Position numbers and translations under genes: made by a program. A stretch of 64,000 nucleotides of DNA from Corynebacterium argentoratense DSM 44202. Its GTDB lineage: Bacteria; Actinomycetota; Actinomycetes; Mycobacteriales; Mycobacteriaceae. The notes beneath the pieces were generated by a model. That model searched no databases and had not been told where the DNA came from. It saw nothing but the letters and a program-made list of their open reading frames with translations. Position 1 is the stretch's first letter, and every line of letters starts with the position of its first letter. Where the stretch lies: the NCBI RefSeq assembly GCF_000590555.1, contig NC_022198.1:1442583-1506582 (forward strand), read 5' to 3'. This document shows positions 55,012-63,945 of the stretch, piece after piece.

Positions 55012-55535
55012 TCCTGGGGTAGCTGCTGGGTGATCTGCTCGATTTGCTCCACCATCCAGGGGCTCAGCAGCTGGGGCATGCTGCGGGCACTGTGCGCCAG
55101 TGCTGCCGGGTCGACCCACGCGTAGTCCATGACCTCCGCCGGGTTGGGCTCGAGGGAGCCATCGATGCGTGCGGCATGCACGGGGCAGAATTCGTATTCG
55201 ACAATCCCACTGGCGTCGACGGCGCGGTAGGAAAAACTCGGCAAAATGGTGATGACGTCGGCTACCCTGGTGCCCAGCTCGACCTGCGCGCGGCGAGCGA
55301 TCGCGGCGTCAAAACTTTCACCGGGGGCGGGATGGCCGCAGAAAGAGTTGGTCCACACGCCGGGCCAGGTTTTCTTCTCCAGGGCGCGGCGTGTGATAAG
55401 TAGCTCACCTTTGTCGTTGTAGAGGTAGCAAGAAAACGCTAGGTGCAGCTGGGTGTCCGTGGTGTGGACGTGCTGTTTGTCTGCATGCCCGATGGGATTG
55501 TTGTCGGAATCCAGCAACACTACGAGTTCGGCCAT
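54960..55535 (-). CDS. idi: Isopentenyl-diphosphate delta-isomerase, type 1
   Basis: A 191-residue Nudix-fold isomerase that converts IPP to DMAPP. The metal and active-site motifs are TNSFCGHPAPGES (catalytic Cys near residue 65) and VEYEFCPVHAA (Glu). ATG at 55535 is chosen over GTG 55541. It diverges from the phytoene synthase/desaturase gene by 26 bp and supplies the same isoprenoid pathway. Its last 52 bases lie antisense within the TreS-Mak gene. Confidence 0.93.
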   Translation of the reverse strand: MAELVVLLDSDNNPIGHADKQHVHTTDTQLHLAFSCYLYNDKGELLITRRALEKKTWPGVWTNSFCGHPAPGESFDAAIARRAQVELGTRVADVITILPSFSYRAVDASGIVEYEFCPVHAARIDGSLEPNPAEVMDYAWVDPAALAHSARSMPQLLSPWMVEQIEQITQQLPQDHSGVAIPSALRALAGM

Positions 55536-55561
55536 GGGCACAGCCTACCGAAGATGCGACA

Positions 55562-58054
55562 ATGTCTTGCATGTGTGCTTTTCCACTGAAGGACTACTAC
55601 TCGATGTCTGCGGGTGCCGCCAGCAAGGTGATTGGCGCTTATTCGACGAGTTTTTCGCTCGCTTCCCGGTTGCTGCCGCGGCGTATCCGCTCGGATATCG
55701 CGAACCTGTATGCGGTGGTGCGCATTGCCGATGAGATTGTGGATGGCACGGCGGAGGCCGCTGGGTTAGACGCTGCAGCGATCCGCGCCGAGTTGGACGG
55801 GTTTGAGGCAGAAATCTACCGTGCGATTGACTCTGGTTTTTCCACCAACCCTGCGGTGCAGGCGTTTGCGATGACCGCCCGCCGCGCGGGGATTAAACGC
55901 GATCATATCGAGGCGTTCTTCCATTCGATGCGCGCGGATATTGACACTCCCGGGGGAGATAAGACTTCCGGTGATACGGCCACGAGTGAGCGGCAGCTGC
56001 ACGTGTATTCCCCGGAGCAACTGCGTTCTTATATTTATGGCTCGGCCGAGGTGATCGGTTTGATGTGCCTGGATATTTTCCTAAGTGACAATCCGCTGCG
56101 TCCGGCTCATTATGCCCAGGCGCAGCGCGGTGCCCGGGCCTTGGGCGCGGCTTTTCAAAAAGTGAATTTTTTGAGGGATTACGCGCATGATCGCAACACT
56201 TTGGGGCGGGTGTATTTTGCCCAGTCTGAGGGCGGGATGACGGATGCGATTCGTGATGAAATCATTGTCGACATCGCGCACGATTTGGACGTCGCCCGGT
56301 CGACTGTGGATTTTCTGCCCCGCGGCCCGCGCGCGGCTGTCACCGCTGCCCTGCTGTTGTTTCAAGAGCTCAACCAGCGTCTAGCTACCGCTGATGTGGA
56401 GACCGAGCGGGTGCGGGTGCCGGATGCTCTGAAGGTTCGTCTGTTAGCGCAGGCGGTTGCCACAACAGCATTCAAACGCGACCCCGCTGGCGCTGCGGAG
56501 TCAGCTGCGGGGTGGAAGGATGACGTCGCGGGGGATCCAGCTGCGGATAGCGCGCAGCCGGCACAGAAAGCTGTGGTCATCGGCGGGGGTATCGCGGGTC
56601 TTGCCAGCGCGGCCTTTTTGGCGCGCGAGGGGTTCGAGACGACTGTGTACGAGAAAAATGACACCATCGGTGGCCGCGCCGGCCTGCTTGAAGATCAGGG
56701 TTTTACGTGGGACACCGGCCCCAGTTGGTACTTGATGCCCGAGGCCTTTGAGCATTTCTTCGAGCAGTTCGGCACCTCCGCGCAGGAGCTGTTGGATTTG
56801 CGCCAGCTCTCCCCCGCGTACCGGGTGTTTTCTTCTGGTTTCGAGCCCGTGGATGTCCACAGTGGTGTCGAGCAGGTTACGGAGCTTTTTGAATCCATCG
56901 AGCCGGGCGCGGGAGCAAAAATCCGCGAGTATTTGAAGGTCGCTACGCAGACCTACCATTTCGCGATCGATCGCTTTTTGTACACCACCTTTAGTTCTTT
57001 TTCGGACTTCGTTAACAAAGCGACCATGGCTCATGTGGTGCTGTTGGCCAAGCTGCTCAGTACTCCTTTGAGCACGTGGGTGGGGCGCGATTTTTCTGAT
57101 ATTCGTCTGCGCCACATTCTGGAATACCCGGCGGTGTTTTTGTCCTGCGAGCCCACCCGCACTCCCGCGATGTATCACTTGCTCAGCCACACTGACCTGG
57201 TTGAGGGCGTACGCTACCCCATGGGTGGTTTTAGCAAGATCATTGATGCGGTGGCCGATGTAGCGACTGCGCAGGGTGCGAGGATTGTCACCGGACGCGC
57301 GGTTGAGGGCATCGAGGTGGTTGACGGGCGTGCCCGCGGCGTCCGGCTGGCAGCTTCCACTCCAGGCGGTGAGCCTAAGCGGGTGGATGCGGATGTTGTT
57401 GTTGGCGCTGCTGATGTCAACCACCTAGCGGGCCTGCTGGGCAGGAAGGACAAAGAGGTCGATCCTGGTATCGGCGTGGTGTTAGGGTTTGTTGGTGTGC
57501 GCGGCGCGCTTCCGGAGTTAAGCCACCACCAGTTGTTCCTGGAGCGCGAGTGGGAACGCGATTTCGAGGCGATCTTCCCCAAGGATGGTGCCACCGTACA
57601 GCCGGGTGTGTCACAGTCGATCTACGTGTGTAAGCCTTCCGAGACTGATCCTTCCGTGGCGCCTGAGGGCTGCGAGAACTTGTTTATTTTGATCCCCACC
57701 CTGGCCGATGAGGGCTTGTTGGGTGATGACGCCGCGGTGGCCCGGCAGGCTGCCGAGGCCCTGGTCGACAAGACGATTGAGGCGATCGGCCAGCGCGCAG
57801 GCGTCCCGGATCTTGGCCAACGTGTGATTGTTCGCCACGCTATGGGGCCAAAGGATTTTGCGTCACGTTTCAACGCATACAAGGGCAATGCTTTGGGCTA
57901 TGCCCACACGCTGGGCCAATCGGCGTTTTTGCGCGGCACGCAGCAGGATCCGGAAGTATCTGGACTGTTGTATGCCGGGGCAACCACGACCCCCGGTGTT
58001 GGCCTGCCGATGTGTTTGATTAGCGCGGAAAACCTCCTGGAGTGCCTGGACTAG
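55562..58054 (+). CDS. crtBI: Fused phytoene synthase-phytoene desaturase (CrtB-CrtI)
   Basis: An 830-residue single frame with two carotenoid enzymes. Residues about 15-305 are CrtB: AYSTSFSLASRLLPRRIR, first Asp-rich motif VVRIADEIVDG and second motif NFLRDYAHDRN near residue 205. After a Gly/Ala linker (about 315-335), residues about 336-830 are CrtI: the FAD fold AVVIGGGIAGLASAAFLARE, here starting near 336, WDTGPSWYLMPE, and the C-terminal YAGATTTPGVGLPMCL. CrtB joins two GGPP, and CrtI desaturates phytoene toward lycopene. The frame is open throughout, so no frameshift is involved. Start ATG at 55562; other ATGs follow at 55571 and 55604. Confidence 0.92.
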   Translation: MSCMCAFPLKDYYSMSAGAASKVIGAYSTSFSLASRLLPRRIRSDIANLYAVVRIADEIVDGTAEAAGLDAAAIRAELDGFEAEIYRAIDSGFSTNPAVQAFAMTARRAGIKRDHIEAFFHSMRADIDTPGGDKTSGDTATSERQLHVYSPEQLRSYIYGSAEVIGLMCLDIFLSDNPLRPAHYAQAQRGARALGAAFQKVNFLRDYAHDRNTLGRVYFAQSEGGMTDAIRDEIIVDIAHDLDVARSTVDFLPRGPRAAVTAALLLFQELNQRLATADVETERVRVPDALKVRLLAQAVATTAFKRDPAGAAESAAGWKDDVAGDPAADSAQPAQKAVVIGGGIAGLASAAFLAREGFETTVYEKNDTIGGRAGLLEDQGFTWDTGPSWYLMPEAFEHFFEQFGTSAQELLDLRQLSPAYRVFSSGFEPVDVHSGVEQVTELFESIEPGAGAKIREYLKVATQTYHFAIDRFLYTTFSSFSDFVNKATMAHVVLLAKLLSTPLSTWVGRDFSDIRLRHILEYPAVFLSCEPTRTPAMYHLLSHTDLVEGVRYPMGGFSKIIDAVADVATAQGARIVTGRAVEGIEVVDGRARGVRLAASTPGGEPKRVDADVVVGAADVNHLAGLLGRKDKEVDPGIGVVLGFVGVRGALPELSHHQLFLEREWERDFEAIFPKDGATVQPGVSQSIYVCKPSETDPSVAPEGCENLFILIPTLADEGLLGDDAAVARQAAEALVDKTIEAIGQRAGVPDLGQRVIVRHAMGPKDFASRFNAYKGNALGYAHTLGQSAFLRGTQQDPEVSGLLYAGATTTPGVGLPMCLISAENLLECLD

Positions 58055-59337
58055 TCCCTTTTGCGCTGCGCTACCCCGCGCACCCCGCTGATGCCCGCCA
58101 CCAGTGGTGCGGCCGCCGCAGAGGCTGCCTTGGAACCACTGGCGGTGTTCTGCGGGTTGTGGGGTGTGCTGATTGTTCCGGTTGCCCGCAGCTGTTCGAG
58201 CACCGTGGGGTTGGCAATGGTTCTGGATCGGCTGGACGCGCCTCCGCGTACTGAACCGACTCCTCCGACGATCAATCCTGCGGCGCTCATTGCCATGGTC
58301 CGCCCCGCCCCGGAAAGACCCGATGGCGGGGTCGCTGTGCTGGAGGTCTTCACGCCTAGCTGTTCTGGGGTGGGTGCGGCGGCTGCGGCGTGTGTTGCAG
58401 CCGCGTGGCTCTGTAGCCCGCCGATTCCACCGAGGGAATACAGCTCGAGGTTGTTGGCGCCGCCCCGGGCCTTGCCAAGCCCGTCGATAACCCCCAGCAT
58501 GTCGCCCTTGGGTGGGGTGACTCCGGCGAGGATGGCCGGCAGGTCAACGGTGTAGAACTTGTCCACCGCTTCGCTTTCGGCGGCTTGTGCGGCGGCCGCT
58601 GCAGCAGCCGCGTTGTCGCTGCCGGTACCTTCCTGCGCTGCGATTTTCGCGATGTCCTCTTCGTATCCGGACAGCACCGCGTCGGCCTTGTCTAGGGCGT
58701 CGTTGAGCTTGCGGCTCCACGCACTCATCGCTCCGGCGTTGTCGGATAGGTGCTGCGCGATCTGTGTGGTTTCCGCTAGTGATTCACAGGCTTGGGTGAT
58801 GACGTCGCCGTGGTTGCTGCCTGCCAGTTCCTGGGCTGCTTTGTCCAGCTGGCTGGCGGCTTCTGCGCATTGCTGTTGGATGCGTGTCCAGTGTTCGCTT
58901 GCCTGCTGGGCTAGTTCGCGTCTGCTGGTTGCGATGAGGATGCGGATCCCAGCGATCGTGCCGCCACCACAGCTGCAGGTGGGCGTGTGGAAGGCGGTGT
59001 GTGCTGGGTGGATGGCGGGTTTGGGTGGGAAGACGACCGATTGGTTGGGGCCGGGCACGGAGTCTAGGTCCAAACCGTAGGCGTTGAGGAGGTTTTGTCC
59101 GCTCAGTGCCTCAATGGATGCGCCGAGCGCCTGGGCTAGCCAGGTGACGCGTTCACCTAATTGTTCTTGTGCCCCGTGTGCGCTGGTGAGCGCTGCGCTG
59201 TGTAGCTGCGCGAGATCGCTTAAACCGCTGAGTCCTGTGTAGGAGTTCAGCCCGGGTGGCGGTGTGGGTGTGCGGTAGGCCTGGGTGATGGTGGTGATGA
59301 CGCTGTCGATGCTTCGCAGGTCTAGTTGGATATCCAA
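58051..59337 (-). CDS. Ala-rich helical protein, possibly type VII secretion related
   Basis: A 428-residue protein I do not firmly recognise. The first 100 residues (DIQLDLRSIDSVITTITQAY; QLGERVTWLAQALGASIEAL) resemble WXG100/EspC-type helical hairpins. Residues about 190-300 are a long Ala/Gln/Glu helix region. The C-terminal 130 residues are low-complexity Ala/Ser/Gly/Thr with PTPEQLGVKTSS. TTG at 59337 is used because AAAGGGGG precedes it; upstream codons lie in probable leader. It overlaps the CrtBI stop by four bases. No other secretion gene is close, so the type VII link is weak. Confidence 0.6.
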   Translation of the reverse strand: MDIQLDLRSIDSVITTITQAYRTPTPPPGLNSYTGLSGLSDLAQLHSAALTSAHGAQEQLGERVTWLAQALGASIEALSGQNLLNAYGLDLDSVPGPNQSVVFPPKPAIHPAHTAFHTPTCSCGGGTIAGIRILIATSRRELAQQASEHWTRIQQQCAEAASQLDKAAQELAGSNHGDVITQACESLAETTQIAQHLSDNAGAMSAWSRKLNDALDKADAVLSGYEEDIAKIAAQEGTGSDNAAAAAAAAQAAESEAVDKFYTVDLPAILAGVTPPKGDMLGVIDGLGKARGGANNLELYSLGGIGGLQSHAAATHAAAAAPTPEQLGVKTSSTATPPSGLSGAGRTMAMSAAGLIVGGVGSVRGGASSRSRTIANPTVLEQLRATGTISTPHNPQNTASGSKAASAAAAPLVAGISGVRGVAQRKRD

Positions 59338-59429
59338 GGGGTCCCCCTTTCTTGTCGTGTGTCCCCTTACGACAGTGTTAGACGCCGCGCACCCACCCAC
59401 GGTTCCATCACGTGACATGATTCACACAA

Positions 59430-59439
59430 CGCGGCGTCA
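59430..59439 (-). repeat. Non-coding copy of the dispersed TGACGYCGCG motif
   Basis: CGCGGCGTCA on the plus strand is TGACGCCGCG on the minus strand. It lies between the genes ending at 59337 and 59473, so protein coding does not explain it. It is one of about 40 copies in the window; positions are given in the findings. Confidence 0.6.
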
Positions 59440-59472
59440 TTACCCCCGATACCCACCCATGACACCAGTGGG

Positions 59473-60021
59473 CTAAATGTTCAGCGAACCCTTGAAAATA
59501 ACGTTGCCCACCTGCAGCTCAGCAGCATTAACGTTGCCGACTGTGGTGTTAAAAGCGAAGTCCAAGTTGGTTGTCGCACCACTACCCAAGGGCAGATCCA
59601 AACCGGACTGAACACCAGACTGACCCTCCCCCAACGGCTCAATGTTGGTGGACTGGCCGTTGTAGCCGGTGGTCTTGAGCGTCGCCTTGACCACGTCGGT
59701 CGGCAGGGCGCTTTCGTTGAGGTTCTTGACATCCACGTGCACCACAATGCCCCCGATCGGGGCGGCACTAACCCCGCGGAGGGTCCAATCCACGTTCAGG
59801 CCGGGGTCGTGGATTGGCTCGTAGAGGGTCGGCGCGACAATCGGCTCAACCTGCTGCGCTACAAACGGCGCGGGGTCGGGGTTATCCGGGTTGGTCGGCT
59901 GAGCGGTGACCACCAGGGTGTCCGAGGTGTCTTGCGAATCATCACCACACGCGACAAGGCACGTCGCGGCGATGGTCCCGCTAATCACGACCATAACTTT
60001 TGAAAGCTTACGGTTGAGCAC
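59473..60021 (-). CDS. Lipoprotein with immunoglobulin-like domain
   Basis: A 182-residue exported lipoprotein. The signal peptide MLNRKLSKVMVVISGTIAAT ends in the lipobox LVAC, making Cys about residue 24 the lipid anchor. A Thr/Pro/Asp-rich linker follows. Residues about 75-182 are beta strands of the kind seen in DUF4352-like proteins (VDWTLRGVSAAPIGGIVVHVDVKNLNES, in parts). Function unknown. GTG at 60021 gives a full signal peptide. It diverges from the C-S lyase gene by 22 bp. Confidence 0.78.
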   Translation of the reverse strand: MLNRKLSKVMVVISGTIAATCLVACGDDSQDTSDTLVVTAQPTNPDNPDPAPFVAQQVEPIVAPTLYEPIHDPGLNVDWTLRGVSAAPIGGIVVHVDVKNLNESALPTDVVKATLKTTGYNGQSTNIEPLGEGQSGVQSGLDLPLGSGATTNLDFAFNTTVGNVNAAELQVGNVIFKGSLNI

Positions 60022-60043
60022 CCTTTCAGTTTAAGGTAAATGC

Positions 60044-61192
60044 ATGACTTTCCCCACCCTCACCGAACTTGCAGCCCGCGGAACCGAGAAATGGCGGGCG
60101 TATTCACCCGACGTCCTGCCCATGTTCGTTGCCGAATCCGACTTCGCTACGTGCCCGGAGGTCAAGCAGGCAATCGCCGATGCTGTGGAGCGGGAGATGT
60201 TCGGCTACGCCTACCCCGATGAGCGCCTAGGGCAAGCCGTATCGGAGTTTTACGCGCAGAGTTATGGGTGGCGCCCCAACCCCGAGTGGATCCGCGCGGT
60301 TCCTGACGTCGTCCGGGGTGTCTGCCTGTCCATCAGCCACCTGACGCGCGAGGATTCCGCAGTCATCGTCCCGGTGCCCAGTTACATGCCGTTCTTCCAG
60401 ATTCCTGGCGTGACCGGCCGCGACATTGTGCACGTTCCGGTTGAGGACCTCACCGGTGATCTACGCGAAACGGAGGCAGCGCTCAAGGCCGGCGCAGGGT
60501 CGATCATTCTGGTCAACCCCTACAACCCCTTGGGCATGGTGTTCGAGCAGGAGACCTTGCAGCAGATCTGCGACTTGGCGCGCGACTACGATGCCCGCGT
60601 GATTGTTGATGAAATCCACGCTCCGCTGGTGCTTAACCCCCAGTGCCGCCACCATGTTGCAGCCGCCGTCGCCCCGGACGTGTGTATCACCATCACCGCT
60701 GGTTCCAAGGCCTGGAATGTGGCGGGGCTTAAGTGCGCGCAGATCATTTTCTCCAATGACAATGACGTCGTGACCTGGGACGCACTGCCCAGCGTGACGC
60801 GCGGCGGCGTGTCGATCTTGGGCCAAGAGGCCGCCATCGCCTGCTACAGCGCTTGCCAGTCGTTCATTCAAGACCAAGCCGCCTACCTGTGGGAGACGGT
60901 CAATTGGTTGAGGGAGGAACTCCCGGCGCGCATCCCCGGTATCCGCATTGCAGGGGCGTGTGATGCGACCTATCTGATGTGGCTGGATTTCAGCGGCACG
61001 TCTATCGCGAAGGTCACTAATAGGCCTGCGGAGTACCTGTTGGAGCATGCCAAGGTGGCGTTGAATGAGGGCACGGCGTTTTCCCCCGAGGACCAGTGTT
61101 TGGGCGACCACCATGCGCGGCTGAACTTTGCGTGCAGCCGCGACATTCTTGCGGCGGCCATTGACCGTATCGCGGCCGCCCTGCCCCAGTAG
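60044..61192 (+). CDS. aecD: MalY/PatB-type C-S lyase (AecD-like)
   Basis: A 382-residue PLP enzyme of the cystathionine beta-lyase MalY/PatB group. Markers are MFVAESDFATCPEV, GYAYPDERLGQAV, NPYNPLGMVFEQ, DEIHAPLVLN and the PLP-lysine site TAGSKAWNVAGLKCAQ near residue 230. In C. glutamicum AecD cleaves cystathionine and S-aminoethylcysteine. Related enzymes release sulphur volatiles from secreted precursors in skin corynebacteria. ATG at 60044. Confidence 0.88.
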   Translation: MTFPTLTELAARGTEKWRAYSPDVLPMFVAESDFATCPEVKQAIADAVEREMFGYAYPDERLGQAVSEFYAQSYGWRPNPEWIRAVPDVVRGVCLSISHLTREDSAVIVPVPSYMPFFQIPGVTGRDIVHVPVEDLTGDLRETEAALKAGAGSIILVNPYNPLGMVFEQETLQQICDLARDYDARVIVDEIHAPLVLNPQCRHHVAAAVAPDVCITITAGSKAWNVAGLKCAQIIFSNDNDVVTWDALPSVTRGGVSILGQEAAIACYSACQSFIQDQAAYLWETVNWLREELPARIPGIRIAGACDATYLMWLDFSGTSIAKVTNRPAEYLLEHAKVALNEGTAFSPEDQCLGDHHARLNFACSRDILAAAIDRIAAALPQ

Positions 61193-61207
61193 TTTCCCGG
61201 TGGGTTC

Positions 61208-61462
61208 TTAGTAGCCCTTGGAGGGATCAACCTCGGTAGGCATGGTCTCGCGGGCGACCAACGCTCGGTAGTTGGCGGCGACCACCGGCGCCAGCAGCCG
61301 GTCCATGGAGTTCATGGTGTTGGCGGTGTGCGGGGTGATGATGACGTTGCTCATAGACCACAGGGGGTGCTCGTCGGGTAGGGGCTCGGGGTCGGTGACG
61401 TCCAGGCCGATGTCGATCTTCATACCCCCACCATAGGGGATAGATAGGGTGACGTCGAACAC
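61208..61462 (-). pseudogene. D-2-hydroxyacid dehydrogenase C-terminal remnant
   Basis: From about residue 17 the frame reads IGLDVTDPEPLPDEHPLW, then NVIITPHTANTM and a helical end. This is the last part of the NAD-binding domain of D-isomer 2-hydroxyacid dehydrogenases. The N-terminal two thirds, with the dinucleotide-binding loop and catalytic Arg and Glu, are missing. Only a few non-homologous codons precede the match, so it is taken as a gene remnant. Confidence 0.65.
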
Positions 61463-61483
61463 CTTGATTTAGTGTCTATATTC

Positions 61484-63004
61484 ATGAATCGCATCAAAAA
61501 AGTTGCGGCAGTCATGCTGTGCTTAGCGGGGGTCTTAAGTTCCTGTTCAGCAGGACACACCGCTATCCACACAGCCTCTGGCTCCCATTCGGGGGGAGTA
61601 GTTGTAGCGCTAGCTGCGGCTCCCGCTTCACTGGACTTCACCACGACCTCCGGCGCCGCCATCCCGCAAGCAATGATGGCCAATATTTACGAAGGCCTCG
61701 TGCGCATCAACCAACAGGGCGAGATCGAACCCCTTCTGGCCAATGATTGGACGATCAGCGAGGACGGTAAAAACTACCGCTTCAACCTGCGAAAGGGTGT
61801 CACTTTCTCCAACGGATCGCCTTTTAATGCCCAGGCCGCGAAGTTTTCCATCGAGCGCGTCCAATCCGATGCCTGGACTAACGGCCTCAAAGCACAAATG
61901 GATCCGGTCGAGTCGGTAACAGCTGTTGACGACTACACCCTGGAAGTCGCACTCAAGCAGCGCTCCAACAACTGGCTGTGGAACATGGGCACTTTCGTTG
62001 GTGCCATGTTCAGCCCCGACGGTGTGGATAATCTTGCCGAAAATCCCATCGGCACCGGCCCCTATGTTCTCGACAAGTGGAATGTGGGCCAGTCGTTGGA
62101 GTTTGTCGCCCGCGAGGATTATTGGGGCGAGGCTCCGAAAAACAACCGCGCTGCCCTGCGTTACTTCGGCGATGCCGTCGCTGCGACCAACGCGTTGCAG
62201 TCCGGCGATGTCGACGTGGTCTACTCCATGCAGTCGCCGGAATTATTGGAGACAATCAACGCTCGCGGCGAGTACAGCGTGGAGGTCGGCACCACCAATG
62301 GCGAGGTCGTGCTGTCGATGAATCCCCGCCGGGCGCCCTTCGACAATCCCAATGTGCGCAAGGCGGTGATGTATGCAATCAACCGCCAGGACGTCATCAA
62401 TACTGCATGGGATGGCTATGGCACCGACACCGGCGCAGTTCCGGCATCCCCCGCCGACCCATGGTATTTCGTGTCCGACCAGTACCCCTACGACCCGGAC
62501 AAGGCTCGGGAGCTGTTGGCCGATGTAGACAAGCCCATCCCTGTAACCATTTCCGTTCCCTCCCTGCCGTACGCGCAGGCGGCGTCAGAAATGGTTGTGA
62601 GCCAGCTGCGGGATGTCGGCTTCGATGTGAAGATCGAATCCACGGAATTCCCGGCGGTGTGGTTGGCGAAGGTCTACAAGGGCCACGATTTTGACATGTC
62701 GATCATCAGCCACGTCGAGGCCCGGGATATTCCCAACATGTTCGGCAACCCCGACTACTACATCGGTTTCGGAAGTGACGAAATCCAGCAGCTGCTCAGC
62801 GAGGCCGATACTGGGCCGAAGGATCAGCAGGACGCCACGATGCGCAAAGCAATCCAAACAATTCTTGATGACGCCGCGGCGGACACACTGTTCAATTTGC
62901 CGAACATTGTTGTCTCGGATCCAGCTATTTCCGGCGTACCAGTCAATAGTGTGACCCAGGCGCTTCCCTTGGCGCCGATTAGCCGGGAAGGGGGCAAAGA
63001 CTAA
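61484..63004 (+). CDS. ABC transporter substrate-binding lipoprotein, family 5
   Basis: A 506-residue solute-binding protein of the oligopeptide/dipeptide/nickel group. The signal peptide MNRIKKVAAVMLCLAGV ends in lipobox LSSC. The domain has the family marks LVRINQQGEIEPLLANDW, YRFNLRKGVTFSNGSPFNA and RKAVMYAINRQDVINTAW. ATG at 61484 is used; GTG at 61472 is an alternative and no clear ribosome site is present. It overlaps the permease ATG by one base (TAATG). The ligand (peptide, nickel or other) cannot be told. Confidence 0.9.
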   Translation: MNRIKKVAAVMLCLAGVLSSCSAGHTAIHTASGSHSGGVVVALAAAPASLDFTTTSGAAIPQAMMANIYEGLVRINQQGEIEPLLANDWTISEDGKNYRFNLRKGVTFSNGSPFNAQAAKFSIERVQSDAWTNGLKAQMDPVESVTAVDDYTLEVALKQRSNNWLWNMGTFVGAMFSPDGVDNLAENPIGTGPYVLDKWNVGQSLEFVAREDYWGEAPKNNRAALRYFGDAVAATNALQSGDVDVVYSMQSPELLETINARGEYSVEVGTTNGEVVLSMNPRRAPFDNPNVRKAVMYAINRQDVINTAWDGYGTDTGAVPASPADPWYFVSDQYPYDPDKARELLADVDKPIPVTISVPSLPYAQAASEMVVSQLRDVGFDVKIESTEFPAVWLAKVYKGHDFDMSIISHVEARDIPNMFGNPDYYIGFGSDEIQQLLSEADTGPKDQQDATMRKAIQTILDDAAADTLFNLPNIVVSDPAISGVPVNSVTQALPLAPISREGGKD

Positions 63005-63942
63005 TGAATAGGGTTGTTGGAATTACTGTCCGCTACGTGTTGACCCTGTGGGTTGCCAGTGTTGCGGTATTTGCTCTGCTGCGTGTGGTGCCGGGAGACC
63101 CGGCAGAAATCGCCCTGGGTGTGACGGCCACGCCCGAGCTCGTGGCAGAAAAGCGTGCGGCTTTGGGTATTGACCAGCCGCTGCTCACCCAGTATGGCCA
63201 GTGGGTTAAAGGCATGTTGACGGGCGACTTTGGCCTATCGATGACCAGCGGTAAGGATATTTCCGAGTTGGTTCTTGACCGCCTGCAGGTGTCGCTGATT
63301 TTGGTGGTGTGCGCGATTATTGTGTCGCTGGCTATCGCCATCCCCATGGGGTCATGGGCTGCGCGTCGCCACCGCCATGCGGATGGAATTGCGATCACGG
63401 CCACCAGCCAGGTGGGCATCGCTATCCCCAGCTTCTTGGCCGGTATTGTCCTGGTGACGGTGTTCGCGGTCAAGCTTGGGTGGGTGCCTGCCAACGGGTG
63501 GGTGCCGCCGAATGTGAGCTTCACCGGCTTCCTGTCTCGTCTGTTTTTGCCGGTGATGGCGTTGGCAGCTGTGCAGTCTGCAATTATGACCCGCTACGTG
63601 CGCAGCGCGGTGCTCAATATTTTGAGTGAAGACTTCATCCGCACTGCGCGGGCCAAGGGGCTAACCACCAAGCAGGCCCTGCGCCGCCACGGTCTGCGCA
63701 ACGCTGCCCTGCCGGTTGTCACCGTCACCGGCCTGCAGCTTGCGACCGTCGTCGTGGGTGCCGTGGTGATTGAAAAGGTGTTCGTTTTGCCCGGCATCGG
63801 CACAATGTTGCTTGATGCGGTGACCACGCGCGACCTTCTGACTGTCCAGACAATTGTGATGCTGCTGGGTGCCTTCACCATCATCGTTAACTTGGTCGTC
63901 GATCTGCTCTATGTTGTTCTCGACCCACGGATCAGGAGCTAA
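63004..63942 (+). CDS. ABC transporter permease, DppB/OppB type
   Basis: A 312-residue inner-membrane permease with about six helices. The N-terminus matches DppB (RYVLTLWVASVAVFALLRVVPGDPAE, in parts). The coupling (EAA) loop is EDFIRTARAKGLTTKQALRRHGLRNAALPV, read in two parts, near residue 215. It is the first permease of a three-part or larger importer with the upstream binding protein. The second permease begins three bases after its stop. Confidence 0.93.
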   Translation: MNRVVGITVRYVLTLWVASVAVFALLRVVPGDPAEIALGVTATPELVAEKRAALGIDQPLLTQYGQWVKGMLTGDFGLSMTSGKDISELVLDRLQVSLILVVCAIIVSLAIAIPMGSWAARRHRHADGIAITATSQVGIAIPSFLAGIVLVTVFAVKLGWVPANGWVPPNVSFTGFLSRLFLPVMALAAVQSAIMTRYVRSAVLNILSEDFIRTARAKGLTTKQALRRHGLRNAALPVVTVTGLQLATVVVGAVVIEKVFVLPGIGTMLLDAVTTRDLLTVQTIVMLLGAFTIIVNLVVDLLYVVLDPRIRS

Positions 63943-63945
63943 GCC

